Source: Impatiens glandulifera
Lineage: Eukaryota > Streptophyta > Magnoliopsida > Ericales > Balsaminaceae
Direction: 5' to 3'
Length of the DNA: 64,000 bases
Assembly (NCBI RefSeq): GCF_907164915.1
Contig: NC_061869.1
Coordinates: 19,569,125-19,633,124 of the forward strand
Shown here: piece after piece, positions 38,352-50,529 of the stretch
Numbering within the stretch: the first letter of the stretch is position 1
Layout: each line of letters opens with the position of its first letter
Notes under the pieces: generated by a model
What the model saw: only the letters and a program-made list of their open reading frames with translations
What the model was told of the DNA's origin: nothing
The model's database searches: none
Position numbers and translations under genes: made by a program

Positions 38352-39154
38352 TAGTGCCGGACCTGAGATTTCGAGGCCTGAAGCGAGCACAAAACTTGGT
38401 GCCCTCAAAGTTTAATATTTATACATATATTTTTTATCGATATAAATATAATAGTATTTGTAACATGAATTCTAGAAATAAAATATCATCAAAACAATAT
38501 GTCATAAGTAAATACTAAAAAAACAAAGAAGATCCAAACAAACTATAAAATTCATGTTCCGAACTAGTACATAGTCACTTGAATATTACTCGTCTCGCAT
38601 TTTTTGAAGCGAAAGTATTGATCAAATTTGCATAATCAACTTTCTCAATAATTTTTTTCTCGATAGATAACATAGCTAACCCATTTAATCAAGTAAATCA
38701 ACCAAAATCTCACCGAAATTGGAGGAAGAACTCTAGTGGGCAGTGGCGCAGGGCCGAGAAACAAGGCTGGAATGAGCGAAAAAGACCCAAGAGCTCGGGG
38801 AAGGAGACGACCGAGTTTTCTACTCCGATTCCAGCCTGGAGGATCGACGACGGGCTTGGAGTTTGGGGTAAGTGTTTCATTTTCTTTTTCCAGAATGTTT
38901 GTTCTTTTTTTTTCCCTTGATTTTGTTGATAAATAAGAATCGTGCGATTCTTTTCTCCAAGTAAGATAGTTTATTTTTTTTATACAAATTAAGTTAGGGC
39001 TTATCATTGATAGGTTTATCTATTATTATTTATGGGCTTTTTAAAAATAAGTCATGAACATATCATTATAATTTTTTTTTGAAGATTTTGGTGTCCCAAA
39101 AATATTTGGGCCTGAGACAATTGTCTCACTTATTACACAGCAAGTCCGGGCCTG
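38352..39154. mobile_element. Non-autonomous hAT transposon, 803 bp
   Basis: Perfect 8-bp TSD TTAATCCC at 38344-38351 and 39155-39162. Imperfect TIRs TAGTGCCGGACCTGAG at the left and, reverse-complemented, CAGGCCCGGACTTG at the right; this GCCGGAC...CGAGGCC style of end is common in plant hAT families. The GC-rich middle (38730-38880) looks like a spliced 5' leader, with a GTAAGTG donor near 38868. No transposase, so it needs enzyme from elsewhere. Minus-strand and plus-strand frames inside it are not supported as genes. Confidence 0.82.
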
Positions 39155-39162
39155 TTAATCCC

Positions 39163-40422
39163 TTATCATTTGGTATGCATTTTCAAATCTTTAATTCAAA
39201 AATGTATGTTCTGAAATTTTAAGCAAATTTATCATAAAACTTAAACTTTAGTCCCCCTCTTGTAATTATATTCTAAACTTGATAAACTGCAAAACAAAAT
39301 ATTGTTATTTCTTTTAATTTCATATTCAATTAGAAAACTAATGAAAGTATAATGGTGGAACTGTGCATATGTTCTGTCTACTCAATGAATTGGAATAAAA
39401 GTGGTGTAAAGAATAATACAACTAGCATTTGAATGAAAGTGAGCTGTCCAAACCAATTTAATAGTTTTTAATGGTGGAATGTTCTAAGAGTATACTAGCC
39501 ATCTATGTTGACTACTACTCTCAAATTATTTTGACCTAGACAATCATCCTTTTTTTAACTTCATTTCTTTATCTTATTAATAAGTAGGGATGAATGGGTA
39601 TCGTTTATCCACTTTACCTACCAGAACCCAAAAAATAAAAAAACAGTTGAACACCCAAAAATTAAAAAACAGTTAGAACCGAAGAACTTGTAGTTAAAAT
39701 AAATTAGGAATCGATTGGAACAAGTAGAAGCAGTTCAAACTTTGTGTTTAACCGCGAATAATTGATCCAAATGGTTAAAACTTTGTGTTTAACCGCGAAT
39801 AATTGATCCAAACTGTTATCAGACCGTCATAATTTTGATGATAAACCTTGAATGTCTACCTACTACTTAGTGTGTAATTGAACAAACAAGACAATATCAA
39901 TTTTCTTTTGTAAAATTTTGATTGTAGGTATGAAATTTCAAATTCTTTTATAATTTTATTTATTTGATAGCTACTAGTTGTAAAAATACTTTAAATTTTA
40001 GTTTAAAACTTTTTATATTTAATATTTTTACAAATTTGTTCATTCCATAACAATATTATTATTATAGAAGAAAAACTGAAGACTTAATAGTTTGTTTATA
40101 CTTTAATATGTTAGTAAATATTTGAAATTGTAGAAACAAGCTCAATGTCAATTTGTGGAAAATAAGGGTGGAATATTCAAAAGAAGTGTATCCTTCAGAT
40201 GTAGAATCATGATAAAATATAACCAATATAATTGTGAGAAATGTAAATTTATTGAAAAAAATCGATACAAGACAACCCACAATCCTTTTCATAACCCTCT
40301 TTAAATCAGATGAGTAAAATATAAGATGTTTGCCAAATTGAATTGAAATCAAACAAAAATGTTCCTAATCAAATGAACAAAAGTCAATTCTAGATAATCA
40401 CTAAATTGTCGGCTGAATAATC
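39163..40422. other. AT-rich intergenic DNA
   Basis: No gene. A 33-bp string 'actttgtgtttaaccgcgaa' plus 'taattgatccaaa' is duplicated in tandem at 39739-39771 and 39780-39812. The last five bases (TAATC) are the TSD of the solo LTR. Confidence 0.5.
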
Positions 40423-40931
40423 TGTTAGGGTCTACGCATAACAGATCTACGCATCAAGGCCTCGGTCCTAAAATATTTCCAGCACCATTTTCTCGGTCGT
40501 AGTGTGCAATGAGCCAGTTTATGTTTTTTGTTTAATAATTCTGTTTTCTTTCCCTTTTCTTATATTTCTCTCAAACTGAATTCTGTTATTTCTACAAGTT
40601 GTTGTAACAAGTTTGTAACCGAATACTCTTGGGTAATTCATCCGCTATAAATGTTGATGTTCACCCCACTTTTTGGGCTATGAATGAAAACTTGTAAAAG
40701 TTGTTATTCTAAGTTATTCTCTCGGTCTTGAACCTCTATCTTGGACTACTAGGTGTATTCTAGTAGTATTCTCTTCTCACCTCGGTTTCTTCTCTATTAA
40801 TTTCGAATTCTCTTCTCACATTATATCCGTTGCGCTTGATTAAAGAATTCCATACTCGGTCCCATCAATCAAGAACACGTTTCTTGAATTAAAAAAACTC
40901 AGAAGGCTAAGTTATAGTTTCAAGCTTAACA
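40423..40931 (+). mobile_element. Solo LTR, 509 bp
   Basis: TGTTAG at the left and TTAACA at the right form the expected 5-6-bp terminal inverted repeat, flanked by a perfect TSD TAATC (40418-40422 and 40932-40936). A TATAAATG box lies near 40645. There is no internal region or partner LTR, so it arose by LTR-LTR recombination. It contains five CTCGGT words, like the GACCGAG arrays. Orientation is taken from the TATA box and the downstream CT-rich leader. Confidence 0.85.
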
Positions 40932-40936
40932 TAATC

Positions 40937-41219
40937 TTATACCAAGAAGCTGTAGCTATGAATCTATGATAACAAGACTATAGGACATTCAAAGTTAACC
41001 ACTTTTTCAGAGAAGAAATTCTGATTAAAACAAATTTCTGCATCACATCAAATTTCAATGAAACATGACAAAATTCAAGGATCAACAATATCTTTGAAAA
41101 TAGAAGTGTATGAATTGAATGAATGAATGGAAACTAAACTCTTCTTCTTCTTCTTCTTTTTAAGTACAATGAATGAATATAAGGAAACAGATACAAAAAG
41201 AATGAAATCACATACCAAA
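40937..41219. other. 3' flank of the Kazal-type inhibitor gene
   Basis: Contains an AAG/CTT microsatellite at about 41138-41160, probably within the 3' untranslated region of the minus-strand gene. Nothing else seen. Confidence 0.5.
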
Positions 41220-41609
41220 TTAGAGAAGGCCAAATAGAACAGAGAATCCAAGGACAATTAACCAAACAATATGCACCAACAAGAATGCTTGTCCAGATAA
41301 AGAACCACTTCCACCATTACCAACAAGACAAAATCCTGTCTTTTCCACGCGAATTCCTGCACACCTGGCCTCCGCACAGCCACACCAATAGGTCACACCG
41401 TCGATCCCACAAACTGGGTCCGGTCTAAAACATTTCACCGGACAAGAAGAGGGTTGAACAGGCGTCCCTGAACAAATATCATCGTGATCATCCACCGGCA
41501 TACGAATGATCGAGGAACGACCGTCGTCTTCTTCTGATCGGATGAAAGGAGAGAAACATAGAAGGATAATTAGAAGATGAAATAAAGGAGATCGGGTGAA
41601 TCTAAACAT
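41220..41609 (-). CDS. Plant Kazal-type serine protease inhibitor family protein
   Basis: 129 residues from ATG 41609; the frame is open further upstream but without an ATG, and this Met is followed directly by a signal peptide (FRFTRSPLFHLLIILLCFSP). The mature part has eight cysteines, with the Kazal-like core CPVKCFRPDPVCGIDGVTYW and CGCAEARCAGI. A Gly/Ser linker (GNGGSGSLSGQ) and a final hydrophobic segment (AFLLVHIVWLIVLGFSVLFG) follow, which may be a membrane anchor or GPI-attachment signal. Arabidopsis has close relatives of the same length and ending (Kazal/KPI family). The protein would sit at the cell surface or in the apoplast; its target protease is not deducible. Single exon, no defect seen; one of only two intact host genes here. 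Confidence 0.88.
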   Translation of the reverse strand: MFRFTRSPLFHLLIILLCFSPFIRSEEDDGRSSIIRMPVDDHDDICSGTPVQPSSCPVKCFRPDPVCGIDGVTYWCGCAEARCAGIRVEKTGFCLVGNGGSGSLSGQAFLLVHIVWLIVLGFSVLFGLL

Positions 41610-41990
41610 GATGGGTAGAGTTTTGATTGAAAACCCTAGACAGAACCCTAACGAGAGGGTTCGTGTCAAAGGGAGGAAGATGAGAGAATTTGAGAAGGAA
41701 GGAAGGACGAACGAAAGATCTGGACCGTAGAATAAGAAGACTAACAGGTAAATTGAAACGGTAAATCGGACATGTGTTTGTAATTCGTTGGGTGTTTGTT
41801 GTTTTGATTGACCGCGTGTAGATATTAAACTCTTATTTACTACTTTAATTTAAATTGTCACTCTGGTAAATTTGTATGAATTAATAAATATTTTGTTTTT
41901 AAGTTTATTTTTAAGATATTATTTTATATATATTATTTTTAATTTATTTTTTATAGTTACATTTATAATTATTAAATCTCTTAAATCTCT
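41610..41990 (-). other. Upstream region of the inhibitor gene
   Basis: Presumed promoter and 5' UTR on the minus strand. No convincing TATA box identified; beyond 41870 the sequence becomes extremely AT-rich. Confidence 0.4.
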
Positions 41991-42658
41991 TAAATATATA
42001 TATATATATATATATATATTTGTCATTAATTTTTATATAACTATTAAATTTCTTTTATATATAAATAAATAAATATATATATATAGTTTAAAAATAATTT
42101 ATATATTTGAAAAACTAATTGAAGAGTTAGAAGTGAGTGAGTAATTAGAAGGTCACTTAAATAATTTGTTTTTTATTTATATATATATATATATATATTT
42201 ATTATTTGTATAGATAAAATAAACAATATATTTTATACAAATATTTTATATATATGAAAGATATTTAATAATTATATATATAAATATAAAAATTAATAAT
42301 AAAAAATAATATATATAATATATATTATATAAATTAGAGATTTAATAATTATATATATAAATATAATAATTAACTATTAAAGATATTATAGATAAAATAA
42401 ATAATTTATATTATATGAAATATATTTAATAATTATATATATATATATAAATTAAAGATAAAAATAAATAAATAATATATATATATATATAAATTAAAGA
42501 TAAAAATAAATAAAATAAATATATAAATTAACTATTAAAGATATTATAGATAAAATAAATAATTTATATTTTATGAAATATATTTAATAATTATATATAT
42601 ATATATATATAAATTAAAGATAAAATAATTTATAATATATTATATATATAAGAGATTT

Positions 42659-42710
<52 letters not shown>

Positions 42711-42715
42711 TAGTT
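41991..42715. repeat. AT satellite-like block with (TA)n runs
   Basis: Multiple TA runs separate near-copies of 'attaaagatattatagataa' and 'aaataaataatttatatt', which occur as a ~100-bp unit at about 42376-42480 and 42534-42625. A related 'gagatttaataatta' phrase recurs. Not coding. Confidence 0.8.
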
Positions 42716-44939
42716 CCTAAGGTTATATGAAAAAATTGATAAAATAGAATGGGTGATCTTTTCTAAAAATATGAGGGATGGTTTATTTTAAAATATAATT
42801 TCAAATTAAAAGTATGCGAAGTAATTGTGATAACATTTTGTTATGTAACAGATTAATTCACAAAGTAAAAGTTTTATTTTTAAAACTGTCAAAGAGATGG
42901 TGAAAAATCATTTTATTTTTGATAATTTTGATACTTCGATATTTAGTATGATAATTAGTATCGGAGGGTGTCTTATTTTTTTTGAGAAATGATTGAGAGA
43001 GGAAATATTGTGGTGTAATCTAACCGAAAATATAACAAAATTTCTCTTTCTCTTTACTCTTTATCATTTTTTTAACTAGTGACATAATGACATATCATTC
43101 TCTCTTTCATTCATTATTTCAAATTCGCTCCCGCTATCACTCCTCTTTTTTTATCACTCAGATTTGAGTTACTTTTATATTTTGTTCGATTTGAAATCTT
43201 GTTTAGTTGAACAAGATTTTTTGTTCCATTTGTTTTTTAATTTGAATAATATTATTAATTTTTGATGTATTATTTGCTAACAGTCTAAAACAAATAAAAA
43301 TGATAACAATAAAAATTGAGTTGTTTAGTTTCCATTTTTTTATCTTACATTTTTAATACTGAATGAATTAAAGTGAAAGTAATGAAATTTAATCCCTTTC
43401 TAATCTTCTAAATTAGTGAATTACTCTACAGGGAATCCTATTTTTGAGGAATTAATCTAAAAAGATATAATCTATGTAATTGCAGAAACTATAAAAATGA
43501 AAGAATTGATAATAACAATGATAAGTGTAGATGTCTAAAAGAAGCATATTGATAAAGCCATTTTTTTCAAAATTGGTTTGCGCATGTGAAAAAGACCATC
43601 GAAAGGGTTTCTTCGAATGGTTTTTAATTCGACCGACCAAGTAATCAATCTATTCATTTAGAATCAATATCTTCGGAATTTATTCTTAAACGTATCTATT
43701 TCTATGAGAAAATAGAACATTTTTTTAGAAATTTATCAATTGTGTTGGTGATATTTTTGGACATCTTTTTTTAATAGTAAAATAGACTTTAGTTACTAGA
43801 TATAAAATTGTTTCTCTTAATGGGATCTTTCATTTAGGTTTTTTATTATTTTTAACATATATATAAAAGATATTCATTTATCTTTGACATAATTTTTTTT
43901 TGTTAATATTTATCGATCCACGACAAGGATAAATTTGACTGCTATTTAAAATATTTAGTATTGATTTTTTCCACACTGCATTATTGATTTGTTTGGTTTA
44001 CCTCATTGTTATAAAACTCAAACAAGTTCGTATTTTGAGTCGTTCTAATTTTTTTTTCCAAGCTGGTTGAATATTCTCTATTGTTTTTTTTTTAAGTTTG
44101 TTATATTATTTAATAACTAGATTATCATTTAATTATTTTTAATTTTTAAATATTATTTTGTATTATTTACAAATTAATTTTCAATATAACTCATTATTTG
44201 AATTAATAAGAATTAACTCATTTTATAAAAAAATATATATGTAACCAATTTAATTTTTACTTAAAAGTAGAGATTTTTTTTTTTCAAAAAATGGTACAAG
44301 TTTTTTTATTTTATTTTATCAAATATCTTAAAATTAAAACATGGCCCAATACAAACAACTTATATTGAATTTGCACTTTCAAACATCTCTTTGTTATGAA
44401 TTCTCCTTAATTGCTTATAATGTTTTTTTTACAAAATATCCATTTTGAAGTAATTTTCACAACTAAATAATTATTGAATCTGACTATGTGAGATACGTTG
44501 TTTTGACTAATAATTCTATATATTGACATCAAGAGCAAGCAAGAGACATGTAAGTGAAAGATAAGGATAAACGGAATATTTTTTTTGAATGACGAAGAAC
44601 TAGCTAACAATGATTTGTATTAATGATTTATATTGGCATTCTTTGATAACATACTTGTTTACATCTCATCAATGAATGCGTATCTGAAGCTCTCAAGTCT
44701 TCCCACAATTATTGTTTTCTATTCAAAAACCTATTTTATTATTGATTCATTACAAATATTTTGTCACATATATCATACACTCTGTAATTTCATTTTGTGT
44801 GTATGTAAATATTTCTTTACTTTGAACTAATGAATGATCTGATTTCTTTTCTCATTAATTAAAAAAAGAAAATTGTTATCTTATTCTATTCCAATTTTTA
44901 TTATATTATAAGTTTATAAGCGGAGTTGGGAGTTGAGAG
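42716..44939. other. AT-rich intergenic DNA
   Basis: I see no gene, RNA or clear transposon. Short frames here are consistent with chance in AT-rich DNA. Confidence 0.45.
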
Positions 44940-45348
44940 TATTGAGTTATGGAGCCTACATTTATAATAAATTTTATATTATTAATTAGAGTTGATTGAG
45001 TTTGTATTTGATTTTGGACTTGGGCCGGACCAAAAGTTATTTAGGTTTATTACCTGAATGTTTACCCTATAAATATGTGATTATTAAGGGTTTACAAACA
45101 TAAGATAGAATTCTAGAGAGATAAAGTGTGAGGCAAAAAAAAAACTCTGTATTCCTTCTTCTTCATAGTGAAATTTGTTGACGGCTGAAGTGGACGTAAC
45201 TCAATTTGAGTGAACCACTATAAATCTGTCTTCTTGTGTTCTTTTTTCTTGCGTTTTTACAGATTATTTCAAGCAGGTCGGATTTGGGAGATACAAATTC
45301 TAACAACTGGTATTAGAGCAGCTAGTCTAGATCTGAACAGTGGAAACA

Positions 45349-46130
45349 ATGGCAAGTGAGAACAATATAAGACATGAGATTGGAAGATTCGATGGGACAG
45401 ATTATGCCTTCTGGAGAAGGCATATTGAAGATTATCTCTATGGAAAGAAGCTTCATGTTCCTTTGAGTGAGAAACTAGAGAAGATGGATGAAGCTGAATG
45501 GAAACTCCTTGATAGACAAGTTTTAGGAGTTGTCTGATTGACGCTAGCCAAGACGGTTGCTCACAATATAACAAAGGAGAAGACCACCATGGGTCTAATG
45601 AAAGCTTTTTCTGATATGTATGAGAAACCATCTGCTAACAACAAGGTACACTTAATGAAAAGACTCTTTTACTTAAGAGTAGTAGATGATATTTCTGTCA
45701 CTACTCATTTGAATGAATTCAATACAGTTGTGAATCAATTGCTAGCTGTTGAAATTGATTTTAGGGATCAAGTTAGTGCCCTCATTTTGTTAGCATCTCT
45801 ACCAAATACTTGGGAATCTATGAGGGCAACAATTAGTAATTCAGTTGGAAATGCTAAACTGAAATTTGTTGAAGTTAGAGATCATATTCTTTCTGAAGAG
45901 GTTCGTAAAATTGATTCTAGTGAAACGTTCAAAGGTTCTACTTTGAATGTGGAAAACAAGGACAAAGGTAATGATAGAAATTTCAACCAAGGTAAGAGCA
46001 GATCTATGTCGAGGAGTAAGAAGAGTCAGTCCAAGTCTGGGCGGACATTTGAGTGTTGGAATTGTGGTAAATAGGGTCATTTGAAGAGAAACTGTAAAGC
46101 AACAAAGAGAAACAATGATGATAAAAATGA
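45349..46130 (+). pseudogene. Gag of the Tnt1-like copia element
   Basis: From ATG 45349, IRHEIGRFDGTDYAFWRRHI and WKLLDRQVLGVV, then a TGA (45535-45537), then the same frame continues with TLAKTVAHNITKEKTTMGLM to a TAG at 46072. The zinc knuckle CWNCGK/GHLKRNC (about 46053-46095) is split by that TAG. The protein would package genomic RNA; it is broken here. Confidence 0.88.
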
Positions 46131-47590
46131 TGCAGTCAATGTTGTTACAAAAACTGTCACTGATGCGTTACTTCTGTATGTTGATAGTCCGATAGATTCA
46201 TGGGTTTGTACTCGGGAGCGTCTTTCCACACCACTGCCCACAAAGAATTAATGGAGAATTATGTGGCTGAAAACTGTGGGAAAGTTTATCTCGCAGATTG
46301 TGAGCCACTGAATATTGTTGGCATGGGTGACATCAAATTGAAGATGACAAATGGTTTTGTTTGGAAGATTAATAAGGTGAGACTCATTCTAGGTTTAATG
46401 CGCAATCTGATTTCTGTTACACAACTTGTTGAAGAAGGTCACAATTTCAGTTATAGAAATGGTGTGTGGAAGGTGACTAAGAGAGCAATTGTTGTTGCTC
46501 GAGGTCACAAAACTGGAACGTTATACACGACTTCAACTTGTAGAGAAATAGTTGCTGTTGTAGTTGATTACTCGAAGAATAGTGAGTTGTGGCATTGCAG
46601 GTTGGGCCATATGAGCGAAAAAGGGATGAAAATTCTTTTGAAGAATAGACAAATTCCAGAGCTGAAGTCTATTGAACATCAGTTATGTGAAAACTGCATT
46701 CTTGGAAAACAGAAACGGGTGAGTTGCTTAAAGATTGGGAAGAGGCTCAAGAAAGAAATACTAGAGTTGGTACACACTGATGTGTGGGGACCTGCACATG
46801 TTTCTTCTATTGGCGGATCACAATACTATGTGACGTTTATAGATGATTCGACAAGAAAGATATGAGTATATTTTATGAAGCACAAGTTTGAAGTATTTGC
46901 TATTTTCAAAAAATGAAAGGCTTTTGTTGAAAATGAAACAAATCAGATAGTTAAGTGCTTGAGATCCAACAACGGATGTGAATATATCAATTCAGATTTC
47001 AAAGAGTATTGTGTTGTGAATGAGATTAGTATGGTGAAGACTGTTCCCTAAACGGCTCAAGAGAATGGAGTAGCTGAATGAATGAATCGAACATTGAACG
47101 AGCGTGCTAGAAGCATGAGATTGCATGCAGGACTACCTAAAACCTTCTGGGCAGAAGCTATCAATATTGTTTCCTATTTGATAAACAAGAGACCCTTTGT
47201 TCCTCTTGAATTCAGAATTCCTGAAGAAGCCTAGAGCAATAAAAAGCTAAACCTTTCTTATTTGAAAGTGTTTGGTTGTTTATCATATGTTCATATTAAT
47301 GAATGTAATAGGAGCAAGCTTGATCTAAAGTCTAATAAATGTTTTTTCATTGGTTATGGTGATATTGAGTTTGGTTATCGTTTTTGGGATAATCAAAATC
47401 GGAAGATCATTCGTAGCATAAATGTCATCTTCAATGAACAGGTTCTCTACAAAGATTGTATTGAGAATACATCAAATGGTGATTCCAAGTTGGAAAAGAC
47501 TAGTACAGTCGATTTGAGAGAATTTTCAGCTTGATATATACCGACTGTCGAAGAAGAACAATGTGTTGTTGAAGATGAAATCGTTGAGAA
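46131..47590 (+). pseudogene. Protease and integrase of the Tnt1-like copia element
   Basis: The protease reads LYSGASFHTTAHKELMENY: the catalytic Asp of the family word LDSGAS is Tyr. Integrase includes HCRLGHMSEKGMKILLKNRQ, CENCILGKQ, HTDVWGPAHVSSIGGSQYY, then multiple stops (46863, 46914, 47050, 47080, 47232), GLPKTFWAEAINI and KVFGCLSYVHINECNRSKLD. Inactive. Confidence 0.88.
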
Positions 47591-47591
47591 T

Positions 47592-49256
47592 GTGACCCTA
47601 GAGGTAAATCAGGAAACACCGGTTATACAACTGAGAAGATCGTCAAGGAATCAAAAACCAGTTGAGAGGTGGTCTCCATCTTTGAACTATATCTTGTTGA
47701 CAGATATAAGTGAACCTGAATGCTATGAGGAAGTAATACAATCTGATGAATCGGTTAAGTGGAAGTCTGCGATGAAAGATGAGATGAACTCTTTGACGTT
47801 GAATCATACTTGGGAGCTCATTGAGCTACCAAAGGGAAAGAAAACACTTCACACCAAATGGATCTTCAGGATTAAAGAAGAACATGATAAAACCATGAGG
47901 TACAAGGCAAGGTTGGTCGTGAAAGAATTTCAACAGAAAGAATGTATTGACTACAATGAGATTTTCTCTCTAGTAGTTAAATTGTCGACAATCAGAACTA
48001 TTTTGAGTTTGGTTGTGAAAGAAGACCTTCATCTTCAACAAATGGATGTTAAAAACTACTTTTCTTCATGGTGATTTAGATGAAAAGATTTATATGCGAC
48101 AACCAGAAGGATTTGAAATCAAAGGAAAAGATGAACTTGTGTGTAAGCTTCAGAAGAGTCTGTATAGTTTGAAATAGGCTCCAAGGCAATAGTACAAGAA
48201 GTTCGATAGCTTCATGAAAAGTAACAATTTTCTGAAGTGTGAAGCTGATCATTGCTGCTATATCAAGATGTTTGATAAATCGTACATTATTCTGCTCCTC
48301 TACGTTGATGACATGTTGATTGCTGGAGCAAACTTGTATAAGATTAACAAGCTCAAAAAGAGTTGTCTGAAAAGTTTGCAATGAAAGATTTGAGTGCTGC
48401 AAAACAAATCCTTGGGATGAGAATTTTCAGGGATGAAGAAGTTCTCAAACTTTCATAAGAAGAATACGTGAAGAAATTTCTTAGCAGGTTCAACTTGTAT
48501 GATGCAAAACCAGTTACTACCCCCTTATCTAGTCACTTTAGACTATCTAAAGATCAGTCGCCTTCAACAGAGGAGGAGAAAAATTACATGGCCACTGTTC
48601 CGTATGCCTCTGCCATTAGTTGTATTATGTATGCGATGGTTTGCACAAGACTAGACATATCACATGCAGTGGGAGTTATTAGTAGGTTAATGAGAAACCC
48701 GGGTAGACAACTTTGAGAATTAGTAAAATGAATACTACGATATTTAAGAGGAAGTACGAATCTCGCTTTGTGTTTTCGAAAGTCTAATATGGGTTTGGAA
48801 GGATATGTTGATGCTGACAATGGTGGTGATGTTGATAATAGGAAGAGCACAACATTGTACATTTATACTCTGCGAGGTACTATAATCAGTTGGGTTTCAA
48901 AATTGCAGAAGATTGTTTCTCTTTCTAGCTGTGAGGTAGAGTATGTTGCTGTGACAAAAGCTACTAAAGAGATGATGTGGTTACAATCCTTTTTACGAGA
49001 ATTGGGTAAAGACTACGAGGGAAGTGTGTTGCGATGCGACAGTCAGAGTGCCATTCATTTGGCAAATAAATATGTTTATCATGGCAGGATGAAGCATATA
49101 CAGGTTTGTTATTATTTCATTCGGTCAACTTTAGAAGATGGAGTATTAGCTTTTGAGAAGATTCCCGAGAGTAAGAATCCAATTGATATGTTGACGAAAG
49201 CTGTGAAAAATGAGAAACTGAAGTTATGTGAAACTTTAGTTGGTCTTCTTCGTTAA
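47592..49256 (+). pseudogene. RT and RNase H of the Tnt1-like copia element
   Basis: RT: WKSAMKDEMNSLTLNHTWEL, KARLVVKEFQQKECIDYNEI, then a frameshift at about 48060, LHGDLDEKIYMRQPEGFE, and an intact LLYVDDMLIAG (48295-48327). RNase H: VDADNGGDVDNRKSTTLYIY, SSCEVEYVAV, CDSQSAIHLANKYVYHGRMK. It ends NEKLKLCETLVGLLR and a stop at 49254. Stops at 48176, 48190 and 48714 replace Gln/Trp codons. Confidence 0.88.
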
Positions 49257-49690
49257 GACACCGGATATAAAGCCGCTACCGATCGAGAGATGACGAAGTT
49301 AGTCTCCAAATGATAGATTGTTGAGTTATAGAGTCTACACTTATAATAAACTCTACATTGTTAATTAGAGTTTATTGAGTTTATATTTGGTTTTGGGCTT
49401 GGGCCTGACCAAGAGTTATTTAGGTTTATTACCTGAATGTTTACCCTATAAATATGTGATTATTAAGGGTTTACAAATATGAGATAGAATTTTAGAGAGA
49501 TAAAATGTGAGGCAAAAAAACTCTGTATTCCTTCTTCTTCTTCTTCATAGTGAAATATGGTGGCGGCTGAAGTGGACGTAACTCAATTTGAGTGAACCAC
49601 TATAAATCTGCGTCTTCCTGTGTTCTTCTTTCTTGTGTTTTTACAGATTTGTTTCAAGCATGTCGGATTTGGGAGATACAAATCCTAACC

Positions 49691-50417
49691 GGGAGAAGAC
49701 AAAATGTGCCAAATAAAGTTCAAAAATAAGGTCTAAGTTGTTGAGAGAGTTCAATTAAATTTTAACAAGTGAGTATAATCGGCCAAAGGATGATGCAACA
49801 TATGATCAACCCAAGATGACACATCATATGCATTAAACCATTAGTATAAGGTCATGTTATTAGAGAATCACATACACACATCAAACAAATCAAAAAAATA
49901 TGTTTATTTAAGATTTTCACTTGTACCATTACACTAATAAAAGGAAAGTCACAAACTAAACTATTTTTTTATTCAATTTTAACGTTAAAATTTTATATAT
50001 CTCCTATTGTTATACAAAAGTGCTAAAAAAATAAAAATTATATAAGGCTCTCTCAAATATTTTTTCTTCAAATAATCCGTGGGTGAAGATTTGAATAATA
50101 GAATAGAACGATTTTGATCTCCTATCAAATATATCATATTCTCATATTTACTAAGAATTACCACAGTATAAAACACTGTAGTGAAATTGAATTTACAGGA
50201 GATTAAATATTACGAGATTGAAATTGGAATTTAGACATAAATTAAACCAATGTTTTAATCAATCATCATATAGCATAGACATTCGAAATCAAAATGAAAT
50301 CTATTTGGGCTGAGGAGTAAAATTGATATTCTAAATTATTTCCCAGATTGAGGTCTAGCACTCTTGGTCACTTAAACAAATTAAAAAGTTTAAGCCCATT
50401 TTCTTATATTTTATTTA

Positions 50418-50464
<47 letters not shown>

Positions 50465-50529
50465 ACTAAATAATCGTCATTCATCAAATATTTGTATGAA
50501 AAATCATGTTGGTTTGAGATTATTTGAAA
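49691..50529. other. Intergenic DNA with a (TA)n run
   Basis: (TA)n at about 50425-50461. No gene or recognised repeat otherwise. The outer edge of the fold-back element may extend down to about 50500. Confidence 0.45.

Larger units (their letters stand above)
44940..49690 (+). mobile_element. Ty1/copia element, Tnt1-like, decayed
   Basis: LTRs 44940-45305 (366 bp) and 49319-49690 (372 bp). Both ends carry point changes (TA for TG at the left, CC for CA at the right). Flanks GAGAG/GGGAG form an imperfect TSD. The primer site is TGGTATTAGAGC at 45308-45319 (one mismatch). Gag, protease, integrase, RT and RNase H are recognisable in order but contain more than ten stops or frameshifts. Motifs such as SDMYEKPSANNKVHLMKRLF and KIHLANKY-type ends match the Tnt1/Tork group. 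Confidence 0.9.

Noticed and set aside
38645..39007. 120-codon minus-strand frame inside the 803-bp hAT
   Set aside because: No family resemblance and crosses the element's leader and AT-rich part; the opposite strand is also partly open, as expected by chance.
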